Source: Bathymodiolus japonicus methanotrophic gill symbiont
GTDB lineage: Bacteria > Pseudomonadota > Gammaproteobacteria > Methylococcales > Methylomonadaceae
Length of the DNA stretch: 64,000 nucleotides
Direction of reading: 5' to 3'
Assembly (NCBI RefSeq): GCF_019721995.1
Contig: NZ_BLYC01000006.1
Location: forward strand, 1 to 64,000
The notes beneath the pieces are model-generated. The model ran no database searches, was not told where the DNA came from, and was given only the letters and a program-made list of their open reading frames with translations. Of this stretch, positions 27,280 to 35,944 are shown piece by piece. Positions within the stretch are counted from its first letter, which is position 1. The number at the start of each line of letters is the position of its first letter. The position numbers and the translations under genes were made by a program.

Positions 27280-28846
27280 CTGAAGTTTCTTAGAAATTCA
27301 TCAAGCAACCATTCGCAATAAAACGGCTACCACCGAATTTACAGGGGGGCTGCTGTATTTGGGGCAAACCCTTTCAAAATCCGGATCCAAAGCCGCTTCG
27401 GCAATGATGCGGCGGATATCTGAAAAGGCGAAACTGGCTCGCCCCTTCACTTTGTGCCGACGTTCCGGATCGGTTTTTAAACGATCCGCGTAAATCCACG
27501 TCAGCGTTGTTGCCATCATACAGAAGTTCAAATGGTTGGTCACTGCCTGCGCATTTCGACACTGACTTTTATGGCTCCCTATGTCTTGCTTGAGCTCTTT
27601 GAACCCGGATTCTATTTTCCATCGCGCACCATAATACTCAATAATCTGTGTGACGGATAAACTTAGATCGGTCGTAAACAAAGCAATCCACTGTGTGCGA
27701 CGAAACACCCAGACAACCTGAACGGGTCGTTTCAATGTTTTCAGCATGACAACGCGACTATAAGCCCTGACTTCACGCTGTTTTCCATAGAGATTCACGG
27801 TATACGATCGGGCCTTTTGTTGTACTGTTTTTGCCATGTCTGTGGCTGACCTCAGACGCTGCCCGTACTTTTTATTCCGCCCCCTCTGCTTGGGTTTTCT
27901 TTTTTCTGGACGATCGTACAGTACATTATTGCACCTTAACCTAGAGAGAATATTAAACCGGCTTCCGATAGCTTTGTAAACCGGCTTCCATAGGCCATTG
28001 TTGCCAAACCAGCTATCAGTGACTGTCAATATCGGAGCGGTGGAAAAATGTTCTGCAATTGCAATCAGCATTTGAGCCGCCTGAGTCATCTTGGTCTGGA
28101 AAGGAACGACTTCCCCTCTTATCGTGGCGGTTTCTTTTTTTGCCTGAATTGTTTTTAAGGGGAGATAAAATAGGAAATCTAAAAATAAACACGCCCAGCG
28201 ACCTTTGACCTGTTTCAGCAACCCTACCGATACAATGTTTTGTGCCCATGGATATTTGCTTTGATTCGATTTGGCCGCGTGTTCAAAAATGGCTTCACAG
28301 CCGAAGATCTTCTTGCCTACTTTAGTGATAATGGAGTCATCCAGTGCAACCAATATGCGCCCATCTGTTTCAGGAGACGGAATCATCTCCCAGATAGTTT
28401 TCCACAGCCCAGCCCACGGCAAAGTTGAAGAAGCCATGAAAGTGTAAAAGCGCTTATTCTTGATCTCAAACCCGAACAACGTATCAAGGCAACGCCAAAG
28501 ATTAGATGTCATCGACGACGTAAAGGGAACGATAATAGACAGGGTCGTGTAAACAAACAGAGAGGCTCGTTCGCGGCCTAAAGTGGTTTTGGAAAAATGA
28601 TCTTGAAGCGGGAGTAAAATATCGCGTAAAATGAACATGAATGAGGTCGTTTTATTTGTACAATCAAGGTGTTAGAAACTTTCATTATACACTAAAACTA
28701 GGCCTCATTCACGATTAACCTGTTGTTTTTAAAAAGAATTCAAGGCTTTTAGTCAACGGAATGCCATTAATATTAGTAATATCTAATGTTTCAGAAAAAT
28801 AAGCATTAGCTGGTATTCTTATGCTTTAAAAACTAGGAAACTTCAG
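27280..28846 (-). mobile_element. IS-G (IS4/IS701-like), complete copy 1 (1567 bp)
   Basis: Ends CTGAAGTTTCTTAG and CTAGGAAACTTCAG, with an 8-bp duplication TACAGCAA (27272-27279 and 28847-28854). It encodes one intact transposase. Its outer 10 bp are the same as those of MITE-D (CTGAAGTTTC), which makes IS-G the probable source of transposase for MITE-D. Confidence 0.95.
27301..28638 (-). CDS. IS-G transposase (DDE, IS4/IS701-like)
   Basis: 445 residues, uninterrupted. Catalytic-type residues are LVALDDSIITKVGKK (first Asp), LTVTDSWFGNNGLW (second Asp) and EYYGARWKIESGFKELK, the Y-x2-R-x3-E-x6-K signature containing the Glu. The start ATG lies just inside the element's right end. With the IS30 copy at 60793 and the two IS630 copies this is one of the few transposases in the window that look functional. 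Confidence 0.93.
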   Translation of the reverse strand: MFILRDILLPLQDHFSKTTLGRERASLFVYTTLSIIVPFTSSMTSNLWRCLDTLFGFEIKNKRFYTFMASSTLPWAGLWKTIWEMIPSPETDGRILVALDDSIITKVGKKIFGCEAIFEHAAKSNQSKYPWAQNIVSVGLLKQVKGRWACLFLDFLFYLPLKTIQAKKETATIRGEVVPFQTKMTQAAQMLIAIAEHFSTAPILTVTDSWFGNNGLWKPVYKAIGSRFNILSRLRCNNVLYDRPEKRKPKQRGRNKKYGQRLRSATDMAKTVQQKARSYTVNLYGKQREVRAYSRVVMLKTLKRPVQVVWVFRRTQWIALFTTDLSLSVTQIIEYYGARWKIESGFKELKQDIGSHKSQCRNAQAVTNHLNFCMMATTLTWIYADRLKTDPERRHKVKGRASFAFSDIRRIIAEAALDPDFERVCPKYSSPPVNSVVAVLLRMVA

Positions 28847-28912
28847 TACAGCAACACTGTGCCAACAAAAACCACTGCACTCTCCACTGCACTACGTTGG
28901 GCGGAAAAACGC

Positions 28913-29192
28913 CAGGCGCGCCATGCTACCTCACGAAATTCCGGGACTCCTGTCGCCATAATTCGTTCACCTACGCAGCGGATGGGAGATGCACTGAACG
29001 CCCTGCGTCCGCAACGACTACGCACAAAAGCCGCTTCGTCATTACTACCTCACTGGCTGGACGGCTATTCGGAATGCAATTCTTGCTCCTCTCGCGTGCT
29101 GCTAGCACACGTCGAATCAGCAAATTGCCCTGTCGCCTATCAGGGACTAAAAATCACCACTTCGCTAAGCTCCGTTTCCATGATTTTCAGCG
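28913..29192 (+). repeat. PIE-2 element (280 bp)
   Basis: Full length from CAGGCGCGCC to GATTTTCAGCG, with flanks AAAAACGC and AGCGCATT. On the minus strand the DNA either side and across the IS-G site could read as one short membrane-like stretch (FSAQRSAVESAVVFVGTVLL, then YNTAIKVI), but I do not recognise it. The family spacing is exact. Confidence 0.92.
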
Positions 29193-29251
29193 AGCGCATT
29201 TCGTCATAGCATAATCAAGTCTACGAGATTAAGACTGGTGAATTCATACCT

Positions 29252-29312
29252 GTAGGGCGTGGCTTCAGCCCGCCAACACTCCTTGGCACTGACGGGCTGA
29301 AGCCACGCCCTA
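29252..29312. repeat. REP-like palindrome (21-bp arms)
   Basis: GTAGGGCGTGGCTTCAGCCC and its complement GGGCTGAAGCCACGCCCTAC are separated by about 20 bp. The same type recurs singly near 62117 and, as a variant, at 62995. This is a common intergenic palindrome, with no gene. Confidence 0.8.
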
Positions 29313-29373
29313 CGGTTTTCGACGTATTCCGCGTTAAATGGTAGATGGTGCGATAGCTATACCACCTAGTAAA

Positions 29374-29456
29374 CTGAAGTTTCCCAATTATTGAGTAGCT
29401 GAAATACACAATGCTGGTGTATCGAGGTTTATTTTAGGTGGTTTTGCCATGTTTAT
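29374..29456 (+). repeat. MITE-D 5' part, cut by IS-E
   Basis: The left end CTGAAGTTTCCCAATTATT runs to ...GCCATGTTTAT, where an inverted IS-E starts. The break is at the same 8-bp target (ATGTTTAT) used by IS-E in the MITE-D at 43208. Confidence 0.92.
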
Positions 29457-29964
29457 CATCAGTGTTCCCCTATCAATTGAGGCCGTGAAACTAACCTCGC
29501 CACAAGAGAGCTCATAAAGCACTGTAAAGACATTCCTGTTATTATTGCGTTTTGAACTGCTCGAATGGTATACGAGCTGATACGAGATATTCTTGCCTGG
29601 AAAAATAATGGACTCACAAAACGATCTCGTTTTTGAGCCTGTTGCTGCCTAATCTCCAGAGCCTTGCTATATTTTTTATCCGATGGATGAATCAATTCTG
29701 GCTGTTGTGTTTTTGAAATCTCTTCAAACACGCGCATTAAATTATAGCTCATTGCAGTCAGGCGCATTTGATTTTCAAGTGAGCGGGTATTGGAAGACCA
29801 AGCTTTAGTTTCCTTGAAATTACGTGCCTGAGTTCCGTTTGTCACCAGACAAAGAAATCTGAGCAACCCACTTCTGAGATTCAACGCGTAAATCCCCCGG
29901 CCGCATAAACTTTCCCCTTGCTGTTTTTTTCAGTATGGCAGGCATGATCATAAATGTCCATCCG
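29457..29964 (-). pseudogene. IS-E (IS4-like) fragment, copy 4
   Basis: Minus-strand remnant holding the 3' end of the IS-E transposase (ETKAWSSNTRSLENQMRL ...LVARLVSRPQLIGEH) joined to a short middle piece (NLRSGLLRFLCLVTNGTQ); about 400 bp between are missing. It preserves Trp where copy 3 has a stop. It ends against PIE-2-type sequence at about 29965. Confidence 0.85.
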
Positions 29965-30312
29965 CCGCTTATCAGGGACTAAAAATCACCACTTCGCTAA
30001 CCCATCTTCGTCACTATTGATGATGTAGTTGTTATAAATCAATTGGTTGAAATTTTAAAAAGTAGCCAGTTGGCACTACAGATTTTGTGTTTTTGTATAA
30101 AACGTTGGATTTTTTAGAGTATTTTTGTCGCATGTAAATTACACTCAAATAATGATGATTTTTTTGACAAAAGTCAATGAATTTATCGACAAAAATAATA
30201 TAAATGGCACTACAAAACTTTCAAAAAAAACACCATTGATTTTAAAGAGAATTTTTCGACAAAAAATCGCTTAAAACCGATGAATCAATGGCTTAGAAAG
30301 ATTGAAAGTACA
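29965..30312 (+). repeat. PIE-2 3' scrap plus truncated MITE-C
   Basis: 29967-30000 is PIE-2 sequence (ATCAGGGACTAAAAATCACC...CGCTAA). MITE-C follows from 30001 (CCCATCTTCGTCAC), truncated at about 30300-30312. The block repeats almost exactly at 30450-30790. A-rich, no ORF. Confidence 0.8.
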
Positions 30313-30320
30313 AGCTGGGC

Positions 30321-30372
30321 GCTTGGGCTGGGATGCCCAAAACAAGCTTTCGCAAAAATAGCGACTCCCCGA
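30321..30372 (-). repeat. PIE-3 5'-end fragment, inverted
   Basis: The reverse complement of the first 50 or so bases of PIE-3, ending GCGACTCCCCGA at 30372. It lies at the joint between the truncated MITE-C and a PIE-2 remnant. It is the only PIE-3 piece in minus orientation apart from the palindrome arm at 2773-2851. Confidence 0.85.
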
Positions 30373-30833
30373 GGCTGGACGGCTATTCGGAATGCAATTC
30401 TTGCTCCTCTCGCGTGCTGCTAGCACACGTCGAATCAGCGAATTGCCCTGTCGCCTATCAGGGACTAAAAATCACCACTTCGCTAACCCATCTTCGTCAC
30501 TATTGATGATGTAGTTGTTATAAATCAATTGGTTGAAATTTTAAAAAGTAGCCAGTTGGCACTACAGATTTTGTGTTTTTGTATAAAACGTTGGATTTTT
30601 TAGAGTATTTTTGTCGCATGTAAATTACACTCAAATAATGATGATTTTTTTGACAAAAGTCAATGAATTTATCGACAAAAATAATATAAATGGCACTACA
30701 AAACTTTCAAAAAAAACACCATTGATTTTAAAGAGAATTTATCGACAAAAAATCGCTTAAACCGATGAATCAATGGCTTAGAAAGATGAAAGTGACGAAG
30801 ATGGGCTAAGCTCCGTTTCCATGATTTTCAGCG
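30373..30833 (+). repeat. PIE-2 3' half, split by MITE-C
   Basis: PIE-2 sequence from GGCTGGACGGCTATTCGG to CGCTAA (30373-30486) resumes as CTAAGCTCCG...TTTTCAGCG (30806-30833) after a MITE-C. The 5' half of PIE-2 is missing. From 30834 to 30936 I see only a weak palindromic stretch, no gene. Confidence 0.88.
30487..30805 (+). repeat. MITE-C copy (319 bp), complete
   Basis: Inverted ends CCCATCTTCGTCAC and GTGACGAAGATGGG with a 4-bp duplication CTAA (30483-30486 and 30806-30809). The empty site CGCTAAGCTCCG is in other PIE-2 copies. The interior is AT-rich with repeated TCGACAAAAA. No ORF; the mobilising transposase is not identified here. Confidence 0.92.
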
Positions 30834-30936
30834 TGGGTTACGTGTTATCTGCGCTGCGCTTGCTAATCTAACCCAGTCTACGGTTTTTAACGCATTGTTT
30901 ACAATAGTCTAACTCTTAACAGTCGGTGCCAGTACC

Positions 30937-32070
30937 CTAAACAAGCGTCTTAAAGGGCAATTGTTTAAAACACGCCTGTTTATACTGCTGAATCATTTCC
31001 CGCTCGCGCTGTAAAAAATCTGCGATGAGTCTTGCAAATTCAGCATTCTGAATCCAGTGTGCTGAGTAAGTTTCAATGGGTTTAAATCCACGTGAAATCT
31101 TATGCTCTCCCTGAGCGCCAGAATCAAATATTTGCTTGTTATGTGCTATACAAAATTTCAGCCCTTGATAATAACAGGCCTCAAAATGCAGGCTATGATA
31201 CTCTTCATAACATCCCCAGTAGCGTCCATATAAAGTATTCTGACCAATAAAACTAAGCGCTGCTCCCACGTATACTTGAGCATTGTTAGCCAGTACCAGT
31301 AATATCTTCTCAGGCATGGACTGCGCGAGTTGCTTGAAGAAGGCGATATTCAAATAAGCGCTCTGCCCTCTTTTTAAATAGGTTAGTTCATAAAACTGGA
31401 AAAATACCTGCCATTGTTGTTCGCTGATTTCACTTCCGGTAATTCTCTGTAATTTAATTCCTTGCTTAGCGACCCTGCGCCGCTCTTTATTGATATTTTT
31501 GCGTTGTCGGGAAGTAAAGCTCTGTAAATAGTCGGTAAAATCACGGTAACCATTATTAAACCACTGAAACTGTACGCCGGTGCGAGTCAGCATTTCTTTT
31601 GGCAGGTTTTGCATTTGCCCTTTATCAGCAAACAGACAATGCAGGCTGGAAATATTGTTTTGTTCAGAATAAGCTTTGAGCTTATCGATACATAGTTGCA
31701 TAACAGCAGATTTACTCTGTCCGTCTTTAATCAAGATTTGCTGCCCCTGACAGGGAGTGAAAGGGATAGCATTAAGCCATTTAGGATAATATTCCATGCC
31801 CGATTGAAAATAGGCATCGGCCCATTGCTGATCGAAAACATATTCGCCCCGCGAATGACTTTTTAAGTACAGCGGCATGGCGGCAATCAATTCCTGTTGT
31901 TCAAAAACAAGCATGTGCTTTGACTGCCTGCCCTTTGTGCTGCTGATCGAACCACTTTGCTCCAGAGCCAGTAGAAATTCATGGCGAACAAATGGATCCT
32001 GGTTTTGCACCAGACTATTCCAGCAACTCGCGTTAACCTCGCTTAGACTATTAATTTGCTTGATGATCAT
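30937..32070 (-). CDS. FemAB-like / GNAT-type acyltransferase (PF04339-like)
   Basis: 377 residues resembling the COG3146 family of FemAB-like proteins: DPFVRHEFLLALEQSG near the N-terminus, LYLKSHSRGEYVFDQQWADA, CLFADKGQM, and the C-terminal GAQGEHKISRGFKPIETYSAHW, which is a typical conserved block. No signal peptide. Family members are annotated as peptidoglycan or amino-acyl N-acyltransferase-like, but the substrate is unknown. It lies downstream of rsxE on the same strand, about 78 bp away. Confidence 0.8.
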   Translation of the reverse strand: MIIKQINSLSEVNASCWNSLVQNQDPFVRHEFLLALEQSGSISSTKGRQSKHMLVFEQQELIAAMPLYLKSHSRGEYVFDQQWADAYFQSGMEYYPKWLNAIPFTPCQGQQILIKDGQSKSAVMQLCIDKLKAYSEQNNISSLHCLFADKGQMQNLPKEMLTRTGVQFQWFNNGYRDFTDYLQSFTSRQRKNINKERRRVAKQGIKLQRITGSEISEQQWQVFFQFYELTYLKRGQSAYLNIAFFKQLAQSMPEKILLVLANNAQVYVGAALSFIGQNTLYGRYWGCYEEYHSLHFEACYYQGLKFCIAHNKQIFDSGAQGEHKISRGFKPIETYSAHWIQNAEFARLIADFLQREREMIQQYKQACFKQLPFKTLV

Positions 32071-32148
32071 AGGTAAAACTTTGCTGAATTCCCAAAACTA
32101 AACGGTTAAATTAATAATCGAACCGGGTGAGTATAAGACAGTACGTGC

Positions 32149-32787
32149 TTATTTGTGCAAAGTATATGCGTTTTTTGCCGCGATTAATAAACCCAGGCCG
32201 ATAAATGTGCCAGGCGGTAGCAGGGCTAATAATGCCCCGGTGTAATTATCGAATACATGAATTTGCCAGTTTTTCGCAGTCTCGCCAAATAGTAGCTCAG
32301 CCTGAGAAAATAAGGTACCTGCCCCCAATATTTCCCTAAAAACGCCGAGTGCGAGTAGCGCGAAGCTAAAACCCAGTCCCATCGCTAGTCCATCTAGTAA
32401 GCTGGGTAAAATACGGTTTTTAGAGGCAAACACTTCGGCTCGTCCTATAATGGCGCAGTTAGTGACGATTAGTGGGATAAAAATGCCCAGAGATTTATAC
32501 AGCTGATAAAACCAGGCATGCATCAGTAATTCAATAATGGTTACGATACCGGCAATCATTAAGACGAAAAGCGGTAAGCGAATTTCGGGCAGGATATATC
32601 CGCGTAGTGATGAGACTAGCCCGTTTGATAACACTAGGGTTAAGGTGGTCGCTATGCCTAGCCCCAGGCTGTTGATAACGGTATTGCTGACGGCAAGTAA
32701 TGGGCACAAGCCCAGTAGCGCAACTAGCGCCTGATTGTTGTGCCATAGGCCATTGCGGATAATTGATTGAGTACTACTTGTTGCCAT
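32149..32787 (-). CDS. rsxE: Rnf/Rsx electron transport complex subunit E
   Basis: 212 residues, about six membrane helices. Seen: [20 protein letters not shown] at the N-terminus, [17 protein letters not shown] (conserved NCAxxGRAE block) and [20 protein letters not shown]. RnfE is a membrane subunit of the Na+/H+-coupled ferredoxin:NAD oxidoreductase, or of the SoxR-reducing complex. It follows rsxG directly with no gap. The order D-G-E is the standard order. Confidence 0.95.
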   Translation of the reverse strand: MATSSTQSIIRNGLWHNNQALVALLGLCPLLAVSNTVINSLGLGIATTLTLVLSNGLVSSLRGYILPEIRLPLFVLMIAGIVTIIELLMHAWFYQLYKSLGIFIPLIVTNCAIIGRAEVFASKNRILPSLLDGLAMGLGFSFALLALGVFREILGAGTLFSQAELLFGETAKNWQIHVFDNYTGALLALLPPGTFIGLGLLIAAKNAYTLHK

Positions 32788-33372
32788 TTATTGAAAAATA
32801 ATCTGCTGGTTTTGCTGAAAAAACAGCCCGGATTTCTTCACTTCATTAACAATTGCGCGGGGTGTAATGGTTGCGCCAGTGAATTGATCGAACTCACCGC
32901 CATCGCGTTTGATGGCCCAGTGTTTTGAGTGCATGTCGTTGATTGATTTATGCTTAAAACTATGAATCCAGTTAGATTTTTTGATCTCTATTTTATCGCC
33001 TAGCCCTGGAGTTTCTCGGTGTTTCAGAACCCGCACACCGCTTATTTTACCGCTTATATCTATGCCGATTAGCAAACCGATGTCGCCATTATAGCCATGA
33101 GCTGTCGTGCTGCTAAGAATTGCGGCAACAGACGTGTCTGACTTTTTTGCCCGGTAAATGGTATAGCCCTGTAATTGGATAACATCATTTGCCAGATCAT
33201 TATCATAGCTGTTCTGGTTCAATACAGATTGCAAGCTATCTAGTAAAGCCTGATGTTCATTGTCTGCAATTTTATCTTTTGTGGCATTAAATACTAGAGA
33301 AACCATGCCGACGATAATAAATGAAAACAAGCCTATGCGTAGTGCGGTAGTTATTGGAGTAGAGGGCTTCAT
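32788..33372 (-). CDS. rsxG: Rnf/Rsx complex subunit G (FMN-binding)
   Basis: 194 residues with one N-terminal membrane helix (ALRIGLFSFIIVGMVSLVF). A conserved KHRETPGLGDKIE and the flavinylation motif FTGATITPRA follow; FMN is attached covalently to a Thr of the (S/T)GAT motif. The periplasmic domain passes electrons within the Rnf complex. The start overlaps the rsxD stop. Confidence 0.95.
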   Translation of the reverse strand: MKPSTPITTALRIGLFSFIIVGMVSLVFNATKDKIADNEHQALLDSLQSVLNQNSYDNDLANDVIQLQGYTIYRAKKSDTSVAAILSSTTAHGYNGDIGLLIGIDISGKISGVRVLKHRETPGLGDKIEIKKSNWIHSFKHKSINDMHSKHWAIKRDGGEFDQFTGATITPRAIVNEVKKSGLFFQQNQQIIFQ

Positions 33373-34379
33373 TAACGTTGTGATGTAGATTTTGGCCGCA
33401 TATAAACATCAATAGCAGGTGCTGCAAGATTAGCGATTAAAACTGCAAAGGCAACTGCATCGGGGTATGCCCCCCAGCTACGAATGACATAGATCAATAG
33501 CCCAATAAGTGCACCATAATATAAGCGCCCGGTATTACTGGCTGCTGCGCTAACAGGATCGGTGGCAATAAAAAAAGCGCCGCACAGACTTGCGCCGGAA
33601 AATAGCTGAAATAGTGGCGAGTTGGCTACATTATTAGCATCAATTAGGTAGTGAATACTGGTAGGTATGCATAAGCTGAGCAGGACAGCAGTGGGAATAT
33701 GCCAGCTGATAATTTTTCGATATAAAAGCCATAGCCCCCCTGTTAGATAAGCCAGGGAGATTAACTCCCAACCCTGGCCTGCAATAAAGCCAAACAGGGA
33801 GGAGCTACGTAAGTCCAATAGTGATGTGCCCAAGGTTTTAGTGGTTTTTATACTGTCCAGCACGGTAGCAGAGCTAATACTATCAAATGCTACTGAGCCT
33901 GAAAAAATAAGATTAAGTGAATCTGATATTGGTAAAAAGGTATAGGGCGTTTGCCATGCGGTCATTTGCTGTGGAAATGAAATTAATAAAAATACATAAC
34001 CTGCCATCGCCGGATTAAACGGGTTATACCCTAGTCCGCCATAGATCTGTTTGGCAATAATAATGGCAAATAAAGTACCGCTGATGCTCATCCACCAGGG
34101 TGCAATAGTGGGTATGGCAAGGGCTAATAACGTCGCAGTAATCAGGGCGCTATAATCCAGTAAATGAATTGTTACCGCACGCTTTCTTAGCCACAGGCAT
34201 CCGGCTTCTGCGAGCAATGCGGTGCTGCTTGCTAATAGTAGATGTAGCAGAACTGTGTAGCCAAATAACCAGAACATCACGCCCAGTACGGGGGTTAGCG
34301 CAATTAATACCTGGCGCATAACCAGACTTACGCTGGTGTTTGCAGGTATAAAAGGCGAGCAGCTGGTTGAAAATTGCAT
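33372..34379 (-). CDS. rsxD: Rnf/Rsx complex subunit D
   Basis: 335 residues, multi-spanning. Seen: QIYGGLGYNPFNPAMAGYVF (the conserved NPFNPA block of RnfD/NqrB), SISSATVLDSIKT around the expected flavin-attachment Thr, and FFIATDPVSAAAS. Upstream, rsxC, B and A would be expected, but an IS630 lies 34 bp before the start and no rsxC is seen, so the operon is cut off from its usual first genes within this window. Confidence 0.93.
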   Translation of the reverse strand: MQFSTSCSPFIPANTSVSLVMRQVLIALTPVLGVMFWLFGYTVLLHLLLASSTALLAEAGCLWLRKRAVTIHLLDYSALITATLLALAIPTIAPWWMSISGTLFAIIIAKQIYGGLGYNPFNPAMAGYVFLLISFPQQMTAWQTPYTFLPISDSLNLIFSGSVAFDSISSATVLDSIKTTKTLGTSLLDLRSSSLFGFIAGQGWELISLAYLTGGLWLLYRKIISWHIPTAVLLSLCIPTSIHYLIDANNVANSPLFQLFSGASLCGAFFIATDPVSAAASNTGRLYYGALIGLLIYVIRSWGAYPDAVAFAVLIANLAAPAIDVYMRPKSTSQR

Positions 34380-34412
34380 TAATTGCCGGGGCGGGTTAAA
34401 AAAACATATCTA

Positions 34413-35839
34413 TAGTTTCTCAGATAAATAATTTCCAAATTTGGAGCGCTTAAACTTAGGCGGTAACAACGAAATCTTCCCGCAATTTTTGCATAACACA
34501 AATCACTTTACTGGCATCATACATATAAGTGTTAAAAGTTTGCACAACTGAATCATGAAGATCTTCAAAAGTTTTAAAATACTTCATATGAGTCGAATCG
34601 CGTTTCGTATTTTTCCATAATTTCTCAATCGGATTAAAATCCGGCGAGAACGCAGGGAGACGTTCTACTGTCAAACGATCTACATTAGCTAACTTAAATT
34701 CCTTAATAACACCGCTTCCATGATACGGGGCACCATCTTCAATTAGAATAATCTTGCCTTTATAATAAGCCAGCAATTGTGTTAAAAACTCAACATAGCT
34801 TTCACCATTAAAACGCCCAGATGTTTCAGCGTGTTGTAATATCATTGGCTTATAACTCTCGATTAAGACGTTGTCGGCAATAGAATATATCGCTTCCATA
34901 AAAAGCTTCTGTGTTGGATATTTCTCATTTTTTAAGCTTTTAAGAATAGCTAAAAATTCTTGAGGCAGCCCAGCTTCTTTTAAAAGTCTAAGTGACTTTG
35001 GTTTTATCTCATAAGCCAATGATTCTCGGTATTGAAAACTCCCTCCTTCGAGTTCGATCGTACCAAACATTTTCAACCCTTTTCGAATCCCTGATGTTTT
35101 CACTGTGGGTTGCTCTCCTATTGGAGCCCAGGTTCGTGCCAATGAACCCCACATAGCAAATGACACCTCATCACCGAATAAAACGACACTCTTTTCTTCT
35201 ACCGCCTTTTCCATAATGGCAGGCAATGTTTCTTCCAGCCACGTTTTTCTTTCAAGCTCGTACTTTTCTTCTTCTTGGCGATCAGTCACAAAACGAGCTT
35301 TTTGATAACTGAAGCCCAGTTTTTTCATTAGGCTTGATAAATAGTTCAAGTTATAACGAACTTCAAATTTTAACCAAATAAGCTCGGCAATCATCGCAGT
35401 ATTCCATATTCCACAATGAAATCCATTGTCTTCTGGGCCTTTCTTTATCAACTCAACCAATTTATTTTTCTGGTCTTTAGTTAACTTTGACTTCCGACCA
35501 CGTCCTTGATAGTGTTGCCCTATTAACCAACCGACACCTTTATCCATGAATGTTTTCAGCCAATTTATAATGGTTTTTTCACAGACTCCCATTAGGCGTG
35601 CTATTTCTTTGATTCCCATGCATTCACTGAACCAGAGTAGAGCTTGAGTTAATCGATATAAACAAATATTACTTAGCTTGAGAGCTGTCGCCATATTTTT
35701 TTTAGTCGGTCTACAATTGACTTTGAAAAAGTGAGGGATACCATTTTTGACTGTTTCCGTTAGTGTTGGGACGAAAATTATAAGCCAGTTTCCCCTCTGT
35801 CGTTTTTGTTTGTTCGGAAATTAATTTTCTGAAAGTCTA
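34413..35839 (-). mobile_element. IS630-family element (copy 1)
   Basis: Imperfect inverted ends TAGTTTCTCAGATAAATAAT and the complement of ATTAATTTTCTGAAAGTCTA, flanked by the TA dinucleotide at both sides (34411-34412, 35840-35841), as expected for IS630/Tc1-mariner. It lies immediately upstream of rsxD. Confidence 0.92.
34456..35694 (-). CDS. IS630-family transposase
   Basis: 412 residues. An N-terminal helix-turn-helix (MGIKEIARLMGVCEKTIINW) and a winged second domain are followed by the DDE_3 core: VVLFGDEVSFAMWG (first Asp region), IILIEDGAPYHGS (second Asp) and LPAFSPDFNPIEKLWKNTK (Glu). The frame is intact. Identical in almost every residue to the copy at 44964. Confidence 0.95.
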   Translation of the reverse strand: MATALKLSNICLYRLTQALLWFSECMGIKEIARLMGVCEKTIINWLKTFMDKGVGWLIGQHYQGRGRKSKLTKDQKNKLVELIKKGPEDNGFHCGIWNTAMIAELIWLKFEVRYNLNYLSSLMKKLGFSYQKARFVTDRQEEEKYELERKTWLEETLPAIMEKAVEEKSVVLFGDEVSFAMWGSLARTWAPIGEQPTVKTSGIRKGLKMFGTIELEGGSFQYRESLAYEIKPKSLRLLKEAGLPQEFLAILKSLKNEKYPTQKLFMEAIYSIADNVLIESYKPMILQHAETSGRFNGESYVEFLTQLLAYYKGKIILIEDGAPYHGSGVIKEFKLANVDRLTVERLPAFSPDFNPIEKLWKNTKRDSTHMKYFKTFEDLHDSVVQTFNTYMYDASKVICVMQKLREDFVVTA

Positions 35840-35841
35840 TA

Positions 35842-35944
35842 TTATTGCGATATTATGGCATGTTTATCGGACAGTGGAGTTACAATTTCCTCTGGATTAT
35901 GCACTTGATAAACAATGCCTTTAAGGCTGTTTATATAATATCAA
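35842..35944 (-). pseudogene. Possible C-terminal gene remnant
   Basis: Between two ISs the minus strand reads YYINSLKGIVYQVHNPEEIV then TPLSDKHAIISQ and a stop. The composition looks protein-like, but I do not recognise the family and only about 34 codons remain. It may be the 3' end of the gene that once preceded rsxD. Confidence 0.3.
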
